This document shows positions 23,969 to 31,439 of a stretch of DNA of 36,902 nt, in pieces. The notes under the pieces were generated by a model, which ran no database searches, was not told the origin of the DNA, and was given only the letters and a program-made list of their open reading frames with translations. The position numbers and the translations under genes were made by a program. The stretch is from the NCBI GenBank assembly GCA_016873715.1, contig VGWF01000036.1, positions 1 to 36,902 of the forward strand. The letters run 5' to 3'. This DNA is from Lentisphaerota bacterium (GTDB lineage Bacteria; Verrucomicrobiota; Kiritimatiellia; PWTM01). Position 1 is the first letter of the stretch; each line of letters begins with the position of its first letter.

Positions 23969-25930
23969 TCAGTTCATGGTGGCAGGATAAGAGAAGCTCT
24001 TCTTATTGGCATAGCCGAGGGTTTTGCCATCGGGCTGGGTGAAGGTCAGTTTCAAGGTGACTCTGTCATCTGCCTTGAAGGTGGCCATGACTTCTGCGGG
24101 GACGAGGAAACGGACTTGATTGACCTTGTAGGGCTTGCCCAAGGTGGTCAGGGCGTCGCCTTGTTTGTATTCCGCCACGGTCTTCCAGGTGTCTCTTTCG
24201 CACACTTGGACCTTCAGCTTGGTAAAATGGGGCGAAGTGATCTGGACGGCAGTAATGTCGAAAGACTGCGTCCCGAAGGTGTGGGTGATCGAGGCCTCCT
24301 TTTCAGCAGCCGCGGTGGGGAGGACAAGGAGCGCCATCTCTCCCGGCGCCCCATTGTACACCTGCTTATAGACCGGATTGATGGTTGATTTAAAGCCATC
24401 CAGAAGCGGTTGCCAATCGGTGGGATTCACGGAATAGCTCATGTCCGGACGGTGGGTGCGGAAGGCCCCCAGCGGCAGGCCTTCGCTGTTCACGACATTG
24501 TTAGCGGTGTTGTAGATCCAAGCGTAGCGGGCCTCGGTTGGCTTGGCCACCTTGTCGCTCGTCAAGGTCACGGTGTTGCCTTTCGCCGTGGCGGTGGCGG
24601 GAACCCAGACGACCTGAGACTTGCCTTTCTCGTCTTTGGCTTTTGAGCCATCGGTGATTTCAAAACCGGTCAGGGGCTTGCCGTCGCGCGACTTGAGGCC
24701 ATCGCCCACCTGGTCGAACTTGAGTTTGATCGAGGACCCTTCCACCGTCATCGACTTGGATTGGTATTCCGGGCTGGCATGGGCCTTCATCTTGACGCCG
24801 TGGATCGTGCCCAAGGCAAGCAGCGCGCAGCGTTCGCCGGCCTCGCGTTTCTTGACGGGGTGGACGTTGTTGTAATCCGGGTTCAAGTCATTGTTGACGA
24901 TGACGCCCGTGTGGGGGAGTTCCTTGACGGCTTGGTTCATGCCTTCGCACCAAGTGGAAAGCGAATTGTCCGGGAACCAGGAGCAATAGCCCAACTGGAT
25001 GGCGTAGAAGGGGAAGTCGCCCTGCCCCCACGCCTTGCGCCAGCCGCCCACCAAGGCCTTGAAGCGGGCCTTGTAGCGGAAGGTTTCATATTGCAGGCGG
25101 ATGTTGTTTTCACCCTGATACCAGATGACGCCGCGGATGCCGTAGGGGATCAGCGGGTGGATCATGTTGTGGTAGAACTCATGGGTGCCTTCATGGCCTT
25201 CAGTTTCAGGCTCGAAGTCTGCGCCTTCGGGCGCAATCCAGACTTGGGCGGGGGTGCTCCCGCAAGAAGAGGAGATGATGCCCACCGGCACCTTGAGCTC
25301 GGCGCGCAATTTCCTGGCCATGTAGTAGGCCACGGCACTCCAATGCGGTTTGGTGCGGGGATCGCGCCCCTTTTCGGTCACGCTTTCCGGGGAGGCCAAT
25401 TCCCAGTTGGGTTTGTTTTTGGAGAAATCACGGGACACATCGGTCTTGGTGTCATCCAGGCTTTGCACGAGGGAGCGGAGCAACGGGTCGGTGCTGTTGG
25501 CGATCGCTTCCGCCCCGCCCTCGGTTCCATCGAGGCCCATCTGCATGTTGGATTGGCCAGAGCCGAACCAGACTTCGCCCACCACCACATCTTTGAACAC
25601 GGTTTTGTCGGCACCGCAGGTGACGGTCATTTCGCGGCTCTCGGCACTGGCCTCGAGCTTGCCGAGCTTGATCATCCATTTCCCCTTGGCATCGGCCGTG
25701 GCGGACTTGGATTGACCGGCGAAGGCGACCTCTACCTTGGATCCGGGCGCGGCCGTACCCCAGACCGGCACCAGCATGTCGCGCTGGAGCACCATGTGGT
25801 CGGAGAATGGCGAGCCGCCGCGAAGCGCCGCCGCGGCGGCAGCCGGCGCTGGCGCGGCCTGCGCCCATGCATCGGAAATGCTGATGACCACCGACAACAA
25901 CGCCATGAGTGTGCAACTGCGGTTCTTCAT
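23969..25930 (-). CDS. Sialate O-acetylesterase-like secreted SGNH esterase
   Basis: 653 residues. The signal peptide (MKNRSCTLMALLSVVISISDAWAQ, cut near AQA-A) predicts export. GGSPFSDHMVLQRD opens the family domain. The catalytic serine is Ser127 in GSGQSNM; VIWYQGENN is block III of the SGNH fold and NNVHPVKK the His block. Sialate O-acetylesterase and related acetyl-xylan esterases remove O-acetyl groups from sugars. The last ~170 residues form a beta-rich extension (KQVYNGAPGEMALLV onward) of unknown role. ATG 25930 follows GGGAG; ATG 25942 is an alternative. Base composition is lower than in the left genes. The promoter has two copies of ATGAGGCGT. The IS element lies just upstream, between this gene and the glycosidase operon. 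Confidence 0.88.
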   Translation of the reverse strand: MKNRSCTLMALLSVVISISDAWAQAAPAPAAAAAALRGGSPFSDHMVLQRDMLVPVWGTAAPGSKVEVAFAGQSKSATADAKGKWMIKLGKLEASAESREMTVTCGADKTVFKDVVVGEVWFGSGQSNMQMGLDGTEGGAEAIANSTDPLLRSLVQSLDDTKTDVSRDFSKNKPNWELASPESVTEKGRDPRTKPHWSAVAYYMARKLRAELKVPVGIISSSCGSTPAQVWIAPEGADFEPETEGHEGTHEFYHNMIHPLIPYGIRGVIWYQGENNIRLQYETFRYKARFKALVGGWRKAWGQGDFPFYAIQLGYCSWFPDNSLSTWCEGMNQAVKELPHTGVIVNNDLNPDYNNVHPVKKREAGERCALLALGTIHGVKMKAHASPEYQSKSMTVEGSSIKLKFDQVGDGLKSRDGKPLTGFEITDGSKAKDEKGKSQVVWVPATATAKGNTVTLTSDKVAKPTEARYAWIYNTANNVVNSEGLPLGAFRTHRPDMSYSVNPTDWQPLLDGFKSTINPVYKQVYNGAPGEMALLVLPTAAAEKEASITHTFGTQSFDITAVQITSPHFTKLKVQVCERDTWKTVAEYKQGDALTTLGKPYKVNQVRFLVPAEVMATFKADDRVTLKLTFTQPDGKTLGYANKKSFSYPATMN

Positions 25931-26025
25931 GTTCGCTCCCATGTACTTCGAGGTTGTTGCATCATGCACATCTCGCCCTCGTCCTTCGAGCGCGAGAAGA
26001 ACGGGCACCAGACTATGGATGAAGG

Positions 26026-26056
26026 ATGAGGCGTCCATGCCTCACCAATGAGGCGT
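26026..26056. promoter_or_regulatory. Repeated ATGAGGCGT operator-like sites upstream of the esterase gene
   Basis: ATGAGGCGT occurs at 26026-26034 and 26048-26056, with starts 22 bp apart (about two helical turns). A reverse half-site GCCTC (26039-26043) lies between them, so alternative hairpins are possible. The sites are 96-126 bp upstream of ATG 25930. TGAGGCGTCC recurs upstream of the BNR gene (36605-36614). Confidence 0.45.
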
Positions 26057-26094
26057 ATCCCGGGTCGGATCACGAGACGTATTGTAAATGAGTG

Positions 26095-27434
26095 GTTCCT
26101 CGCTGTTTTCAGTGGCTGAGAACGGCCGGTGAGGGCAGTTTGCCGGCGACGAAGTAGAGCATGGTGATCATGTTTCGGACGCTTCGATACCCGCGGGCCT
26201 TGCGGCGGACGGCGGAGAAGACGCTGTTGAGCCCCTCCATGAAAGCGTTGGTCACGCCTTGATCCCAGTGCGCCAGGATACCTGCGATATGCGACTCGAT
26301 CATGTCCGCGACGCGGGCCATGTGATGAAGGAGCCAGCGGCTCGACTTCCGAGCCTCCCGGCGGACCCATCGGCACCATTCTCCGAAGCGCTTGGCCGCC
26401 GCCTCCGCCGTGTCGAGGGTGTAGATCTCCTGGAGCGCCAAGCGCATCTGGTAGGCCCGGCCCGTCTGGAGCATGTCCTGATCGATCTGTCGCAGACGGG
26501 TGCGCTGCTTCCTGCTGAGGTTCTCGGGGTTCTTCAGCCACAGCCAGCGGCCCTTGGCCAGCGCCGTCCGGGCCGCCTCCGTGCCGCTTTGCACTTCGGT
26601 CCGGCGGACGAGATCGACGGTTTGGTTCGCGTGGGCGATCACGTGAATCTTGTCGTAGATGATTCGGGCGTTCCGACAGTAATCGCGGACCCCCTTCGCG
26701 TACGCCTTGCTCATGTCCATCGAGACGTTCGTCAACGCGTGCGGATGGCCGTTGTGCGCCGCCAGGGCCGTCACGAACTCCGCCCACGTCTCGCTGTCCT
26801 TCCCGGGGGTCGCAAACAGCACCGCCTTCTTCACAAGATCCGCGAACACCGTCAGGTATCGATGCCCCTTCGCCCGGGCCATCTCGTCGACGCCCACGCA
26901 GGTCACCTCGGACATATCGACGGCCGCGTACGCTTCCTCGACGTACGCCTGGGCCACCCGCCACATCCGGGTGTCTTGCTCGCCCAGGATCTCGGCCGCC
27001 TTCTTCACGGGCATCTCCCGCATCAGGGTCAGCGCAAAGGCCTCGAACTCCTTCGTGAAGTGCTTCGCCCTACCTTCCCACGGCGGCGTCACGCGCCACA
27101 CCTTGCCGCACGTCGGGCACCGGCCCCGAGGAAGGTCGCAGACGATCTCCGCTTCCTTGTTGAACACGTTCAAATGTCGCCACCGAAGCCCCCGAATGTG
27201 GTCGTGGCAGACCACCCCGCCGCTGCCGTCGTGGGGGCAACGCTCCGTCTCCCAGAGCTTCGGCGTCTCCCGCACATGAAGCTCCAGAACCTTCTTCGCC
27301 TCGTCGAACGTCGCCCGCTCAACCGCCCACGCCTCACCCAGTCCCAACAGCTCGCCAAACAGCCTCTCCGGTGTCGTCATGCCATCGAAACTGCCCGAAA
27401 CCTCTCCCGCTGGCCACTGGAATTAGCGAGGAAC
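26095..27434 (-). mobile_element. ISL3-type insertion sequence
   Basis: A 1.34-kb element bounded by imperfect inverted repeats. The left end (26095-26116) and the reverse complement of the right end (27413-27434) both begin GTTCCTCGCT and end CAGTGGC; 19 of 22 positions agree. One intact transposase gene fills it. I see no clear 8-bp target duplication next to these ends, so the exact tips may differ by a few bases or the insertion may be old. The element lies between the esterase gene and the end of the glycosidase operon and breaks neither. Confidence 0.8.
26109..27380 (-). CDS. ISL3-family transposase
   Basis: 423 residues, complete. An N-terminal zinc-finger-like part (Cys48, Cys58, Cys88 and Cys91; CPTCGKVWRV) binds the ends. 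The DDE catalytic residues are Asp165 (VGVDEMA), Asp222 (SMDMSKAY) and Glu382 (AFMEGLNS, the usual ISL3 N-x-x-x-E-x-x-N arrangement). VFNKEAEIVCDLPRGRCPTCG matches the ISL3 zinc-ribbon region. ATG 27380 is the obvious start. The TGA stop (26109-26111) lies inside the left terminal inverted repeat, so element and gene ends are fused. With an unbroken frame and both ends present, the element may still be active. Confidence 0.93.
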   Translation of the reverse strand: MTTPERLFGELLGLGEAWAVERATFDEAKKVLELHVRETPKLWETERCPHDGSGGVVCHDHIRGLRWRHLNVFNKEAEIVCDLPRGRCPTCGKVWRVTPPWEGRAKHFTKEFEAFALTLMREMPVKKAAEILGEQDTRMWRVAQAYVEEAYAAVDMSEVTCVGVDEMARAKGHRYLTVFADLVKKAVLFATPGKDSETWAEFVTALAAHNGHPHALTNVSMDMSKAYAKGVRDYCRNARIIYDKIHVIAHANQTVDLVRRTEVQSGTEAARTALAKGRWLWLKNPENLSRKQRTRLRQIDQDMLQTGRAYQMRLALQEIYTLDTAEAAAKRFGEWCRWVRREARKSSRWLLHHMARVADMIESHIAGILAHWDQGVTNAFMEGLNSVFSAVRRKARGYRSVRNMITMLYFVAGKLPSPAVLSH

Positions 27435-27481
27435 AATTGGGTGGTCGGATAGAGAATGAAGTGGGAATTGTCATGGGTAAG

Positions 27482-29326
27482 TTAGTCCTTCGCCAGGCTC
27501 ATTGCCCAGTCTTCGTTGGCCGTGGGGAATGCAGGCAGTTTGATTTGTCCATGTGCGTTGGCGATGAGTGTGCCGGGGCCGGCGTTGGTCCAGGCGCCGG
27601 TGCGCGGGTTGAACCACCGTGCTGTGTAAGCCGCATCGGGCAGCGCGCCGGACAGGCTCTCCTTGCCGTCGCGCTCAAAATACAGTTTGAACAGCGTCCG
27701 GTCATCGGTGCGCAGGCAATAGGCCCAGTGCTTCGTGCTGTTCCAGGCGGGTGACAGGAGTTCCTTGTGCGGGACCAAATCCTGGTAGCGCGCGCCGTGT
27801 GTGAGCATGAAGGTGCGCGCGTGTTGCGTTTCGTTCGCGTTCGTCCACAACACGGACACCCACATCAACGGATGCTTCCCGTGCGTGCCCGGTGGCAAGT
27901 CGCTTGTCTCGCGGACGGCGCGGGTCTGGCCCATCGCCTCGTACACCACGCCGCCCAGCCCGCCCCGCAGCAGGCAGGAATACATTGTGCGGCGGTTTTC
28001 CCAGGCTTCCTTGGCGCTGTCGTCCGCCACAAACCACGGCTCTTGGTTGAAGATGGGGATCGGGTTCGACAAGTTCCACATCGTCTCGATCAGGTCCGAG
28101 GCCGTGTGGTCGCGAGGCGTGTTGCCCACAGTGTGCATCGTGAGCCACGGCGCTTTGTCCGTGTGCCCGAAGCGCTCGTAGGTCGAACGATTGATGCACG
28201 TGGCCACCGGTTGGTCGAACGGTGGCCGTCCGTATTTCGCGTGGTGAAGATCAATGGGCACGCGCAGGTCGGCGGCGCCGAGCGGGGCGTTGTAAACGTC
28301 GAGGTGGATCGGGCTGAAGATGACGCTGTTGGCCTGGTAGCGGTTGTAGATGTATCGGATGTAGTGGAACATCGCGTTCTTTGCCGGATCGGTGCTGGTG
28401 AGGTGATGGTAGCCCTTGAACGCGCCCATGATGTCCCGGCGGAGCGTTTCGAGGAAGATGACGAAGCCCTGCGCGTTGGCGTAATCCAGTTTCTTGTCGA
28501 GGTAACGGAAGTAGGAAGGATTGAGGCGGTCGAAGTCGGGCGAGACGTTCTCAAAGCCCTTCGACTTGCCGAGAAACAGGAACGGGCGCTCGCCGTCTTC
28601 GTTGAGCATCGTTTCGGGCCGGTTCAAGCCCGCGTGTTCCCACGCCAGGCGCAGGCACACGCCGCCCTGGTCGTAGAGGTCCTGCGGATGACCGTCTTCG
28701 AAGGACCAGGAGGGAAACGAGGAGATCACGGTGATGTTGTTGAAGCCCTGCCGCTGGCGGAATTTGATCCAGTCCTTGAAGCCGCCTTCGGGCGTGCCGA
28801 CGGAGTAGTCGGTGTCCTCGTCGCGCCAGCGGTAGCGGCTCGAACTGGCCGCCGCCATCCAATCGCCGACGATGAAATATGGCGTGCCGTCCGCGTATTG
28901 CAGCGCGCGGCCGTTCGGCGTGGAGCGGATGAAGCCGCGGCGATTCGGGTTGGCCTGCTTCTCTGCTTCCGTCCAAGCCACGGCAGTGAAGGAAGCGGAC
29001 TTCCCGTTCAGCCCGGCGTCGTCCTGATTGGAGCCGCTCCGCCAAGTCCACTCGCCCGGCGCGGTGGCGACGACCCGCACCCGATAAGTCCGCCCGCCAT
29101 CCCAGAAACCATAACAGCGTTTGCTGAAACCCGGTCCTTTCAGATCCACCCAGACGTCCACGTCGAAGTAGGCGTTGGCATAGGTTTTTGCCGCCGTCAG
29201 AACGATTTCCGTTTTTTCCCACCGATGCAGTGCGCCGTGAGCCGAAGACACGAACCATAACAGGCCGGCGAGAACCAATGGCGTGCAGCGATACCAGCCT
29301 GACACCAAGACCGGATTCAGGGTCAT
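27482..29326 (-). CDS. DUF5060/DUF4038 secreted glycoside hydrolase (apiosidase-like)
   Basis: 614 residues, signal peptide about 1-31. Domains in order: DUF5060 beta-sandwich (about 35-115, HRWEKTEIVLTA, WVDLKGPGFSKRCYGFWDGG, GEWTWRSGSN); a DUF4038 TIM barrel (about 135-500, beginning ADGTPYFIVGDWMAAA), the fold of GH140 apiosidase-like enzymes; and a C-terminal beta domain like the PF12904 collagen-binding-type module (about 515-614, TARWFNPRTGAW). It probably hydrolyses side chains of pectin or a related plant polysaccharide; the substrate is inferred. The start is firm: AAGGAGG lies 8 bp before ATG 29326, which overlaps the upstream stop (ATGA). It is the last gene of the probable operon, 47 bp from the IS. 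Confidence 0.85.
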   Translation of the reverse strand: MTLNPVLVSGWYRCTPLVLAGLLWFVSSAHGALHRWEKTEIVLTAAKTYANAYFDVDVWVDLKGPGFSKRCYGFWDGGRTYRVRVVATAPGEWTWRSGSNQDDAGLNGKSASFTAVAWTEAEKQANPNRRGFIRSTPNGRALQYADGTPYFIVGDWMAAASSSRYRWRDEDTDYSVGTPEGGFKDWIKFRQRQGFNNITVISSFPSWSFEDGHPQDLYDQGGVCLRLAWEHAGLNRPETMLNEDGERPFLFLGKSKGFENVSPDFDRLNPSYFRYLDKKLDYANAQGFVIFLETLRRDIMGAFKGYHHLTSTDPAKNAMFHYIRYIYNRYQANSVIFSPIHLDVYNAPLGAADLRVPIDLHHAKYGRPPFDQPVATCINRSTYERFGHTDKAPWLTMHTVGNTPRDHTASDLIETMWNLSNPIPIFNQEPWFVADDSAKEAWENRRTMYSCLLRGGLGGVVYEAMGQTRAVRETSDLPPGTHGKHPLMWVSVLWTNANETQHARTFMLTHGARYQDLVPHKELLSPAWNSTKHWAYCLRTDDRTLFKLYFERDGKESLSGALPDAAYTARWFNPRTGAWTNAGPGTLIANAHGQIKLPAFPTANEDWAMSLAKD

Positions 29327-31422
29327 CGTGAAACCTCCTTCTGGGTGGTCCCCCATTCGAGCTTGGCGATCCGGATGCCTTTGAGGCTCGGCAGCAGGCT
29401 GGCGATGTAGGTCTGGCCTTCGTGTTCGATAATCTCGGGCGCCGCCACCGGCAGTGTGCCGACGAGGAACCGGTCGTCGTGAATCCCGAAGTTCGCGGGA
29501 TCCTTCGAAGCGTAAACGGTGGTTCTGCCGGGATTCCCGTAGGCCTGCGTCCGGAACAGATAATAGTAGCCGGAGGTTGCGTAATACCACACAAACGGGC
29601 ACTCCGCCGACGTAAAACCCGTTCCGGTCTTGCCACCGAAAGCCACCGTCCTTGCTTCGCTCCAGCGGCTCAGATCCTTGGAAGTGCGAACATCGACGCG
29701 GCCGTTGGAACGCTGCGGGGAACAGCAGTAGTACAAGTGGTAAGCCGGGCCGATCGGGATGACCATTGGATCGCGGATGTAGTTGGTGTTGTCTTCGGCG
29801 AACAGGCCAGACTGGCCGTCGGCTCCCATCACGCGGGCAAAGGTCTTGCCGTCCTTGCTCGTCGCCCGGCAGATCTTCGAGACGCGAAAACCGCTGTCTT
29901 TGACCCACGCCCCGTAAAACAGGTCGTACTCGCCTCCGATCTGCCGCACGAAAGGCGACCAGATGCTGCCCACGTCTTCGCCGCAGCGCGGATCGGCTTG
30001 CAGGGCGATCCCCATCGGCTTCCAGTCGGGGTCGGTGAGCCGAGGGCCTTCCCAGCGGAAGAACAGCCGCGAGGACACGGTCGCCCCAGGGATGCGGGTC
30101 TTTCGTATGCAGGACCATAACTGCCAGGTGCCGTCCGCCGCCTGCCAGATGGAAAAATCCACGGGCTGTTGTTGGGGGTCGTTCAGATCGCCGAGGTCCG
30201 GGTTGCCGGCCACCGTCCACCAATCCCCGAAGATGCGCGGCATGAGCGGCGCGGTGGCTTTCGCTTCGGGGGCGGCGGTCGATGTCGGTGGCGTCGGCTC
30301 ACGTGAAGTGACCCTCGGTGGAGGATCCGTTGGCAGTGTTGCCGTTGTCTCCGGATCCGCGCTCCACGTTCCCGCCGCCGCATCCACATTCCAGTTCGAA
30401 TACCACTTCAGGAGCGGCTCGTCGCCTTTCCACTCGAGGGGCAGCCAGACGTTTTTCCCAATGCCCAACTTGGTCCGTTGCGACCAGCGGTCGCCGCCCC
30501 AGAGGACAAAAGAGCCCGCGCGGCCCCGAACCTCGAAGAGGAAATCGTTCTGGGCGTTGAAGCAGTCCTTCGACACGGGCTCGCTCTTCACCGTCCTGAA
30601 CGGCGTCCACGGCCCTTCGATCTTCTCCGCGGTGGCGAAGGAGGTCGGCGATCCGTTCCAGGCCGAACCGCCCACGCCGTGGCCGGAGACGAAGAGCCAG
30701 TACCGGCCCTTGAGCCTGATGAGGTAGGGGGCCTCGCGGGCCACGCCGGTGAGAGGGATCTCGCAGATCGCGCGATCCACTTTCAGATAATCCGGAGTCA
30801 GCCGGGTGATCATGATGTTGCGATGCGGCTTGTGCTGATCATGGGCCGAGACGACATAGGCTTGGCCATCGGTATCCTGGAAGGCGGCGAGATCGCGATG
30901 ATAGTCGGTGCCGGGGCTCGCGCCCGCCGGAAGCATCTCGTGACCGAGGTGGGTGAAGTCGCCGGTGGGCGTATCGCTGGTGAAGAAGGATACGCCCCCG
31001 GTGACGCGCGGCTGCCCGGGGATGGACGGGTCGTCCACCGGCAGGATGTGCTTGCCGATCATCACGTACTTCTTCGTGGCCGCGTTGTAGATCACATGGA
31101 GTCGGTCCGGGACAATGAGTGTCAGGTTGGTCATGTCCCGCGTGTAAATGTGGTTCTCGAATTTCCACGACGCCAAAACCCGCGACGAATAGCAGGTGAT
31201 GGTGTCTTTGCGGTTATCACCCGGGTGGTCCCCCCAGCCGTAGAAATAGAACGTGTCCCCAAACTTGGCGAGATTGCCGCCTTGGCACATGATCTCCTCG
31301 CCGCGGTCGTCCTTCCAGACGGTGTCGTTGCGGATCGGAACACCGCCAGCACAGATCGGTGCGGCAAACCACAGCAACACCATGGCTGCAGGTGCCAAAC
31401 GATTGGTTGCCCGCGTTCCCAT
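29323..31422 (-). CDS. Double five-bladed-propeller GH43-like protein
   Basis: 699 residues with a signal peptide (about 1-26). The first propeller (about 30-345) is GH43-like: GEEIMCQGGNLAKFGDTFYFYGWG, HRDLAAFQDTDGQAYVV and REAPYLIRLKGRYWLFVSG, where Glu230 in EAPYL is the usual general acid. A Pro/Thr-rich linker (about 355-395) leads to a second propeller (about 398-690), also GH43/GH32-like (IRDPMVIPIGPAYHLYYC). Fusion of two such propellers is uncommon; one may bind rather than cut. GH43 enzymes act on arabinan, xylan or galactan. ATG 31422 follows AGGAAAAC. It is 17 bp after the GH9 gene and overlaps the next gene by ATGA. Confidence 0.82.
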   Translation of the reverse strand: MGTRATNRLAPAAMVLLWFAAPICAGGVPIRNDTVWKDDRGEEIMCQGGNLAKFGDTFYFYGWGDHPGDNRKDTITCYSSRVLASWKFENHIYTRDMTNLTLIVPDRLHVIYNAATKKYVMIGKHILPVDDPSIPGQPRVTGGVSFFTSDTPTGDFTHLGHEMLPAGASPGTDYHRDLAAFQDTDGQAYVVSAHDQHKPHRNIMITRLTPDYLKVDRAICEIPLTGVAREAPYLIRLKGRYWLFVSGHGVGGSAWNGSPTSFATAEKIEGPWTPFRTVKSEPVSKDCFNAQNDFLFEVRGRAGSFVLWGGDRWSQRTKLGIGKNVWLPLEWKGDEPLLKWYSNWNVDAAAGTWSADPETTATLPTDPPPRVTSREPTPPTSTAAPEAKATAPLMPRIFGDWWTVAGNPDLGDLNDPQQQPVDFSIWQAADGTWQLWSCIRKTRIPGATVSSRLFFRWEGPRLTDPDWKPMGIALQADPRCGEDVGSIWSPFVRQIGGEYDLFYGAWVKDSGFRVSKICRATSKDGKTFARVMGADGQSGLFAEDNTNYIRDPMVIPIGPAYHLYYCCSPQRSNGRVDVRTSKDLSRWSEARTVAFGGKTGTGFTSAECPFVWYYATSGYYYLFRTQAYGNPGRTTVYASKDPANFGIHDDRFLVGTLPVAAPEIIEHEGQTYIASLLPSLKGIRIAKLEWGTTQKEVSR

Positions 31423-31439
31423 GGTGTTTTCCTGTTCTC

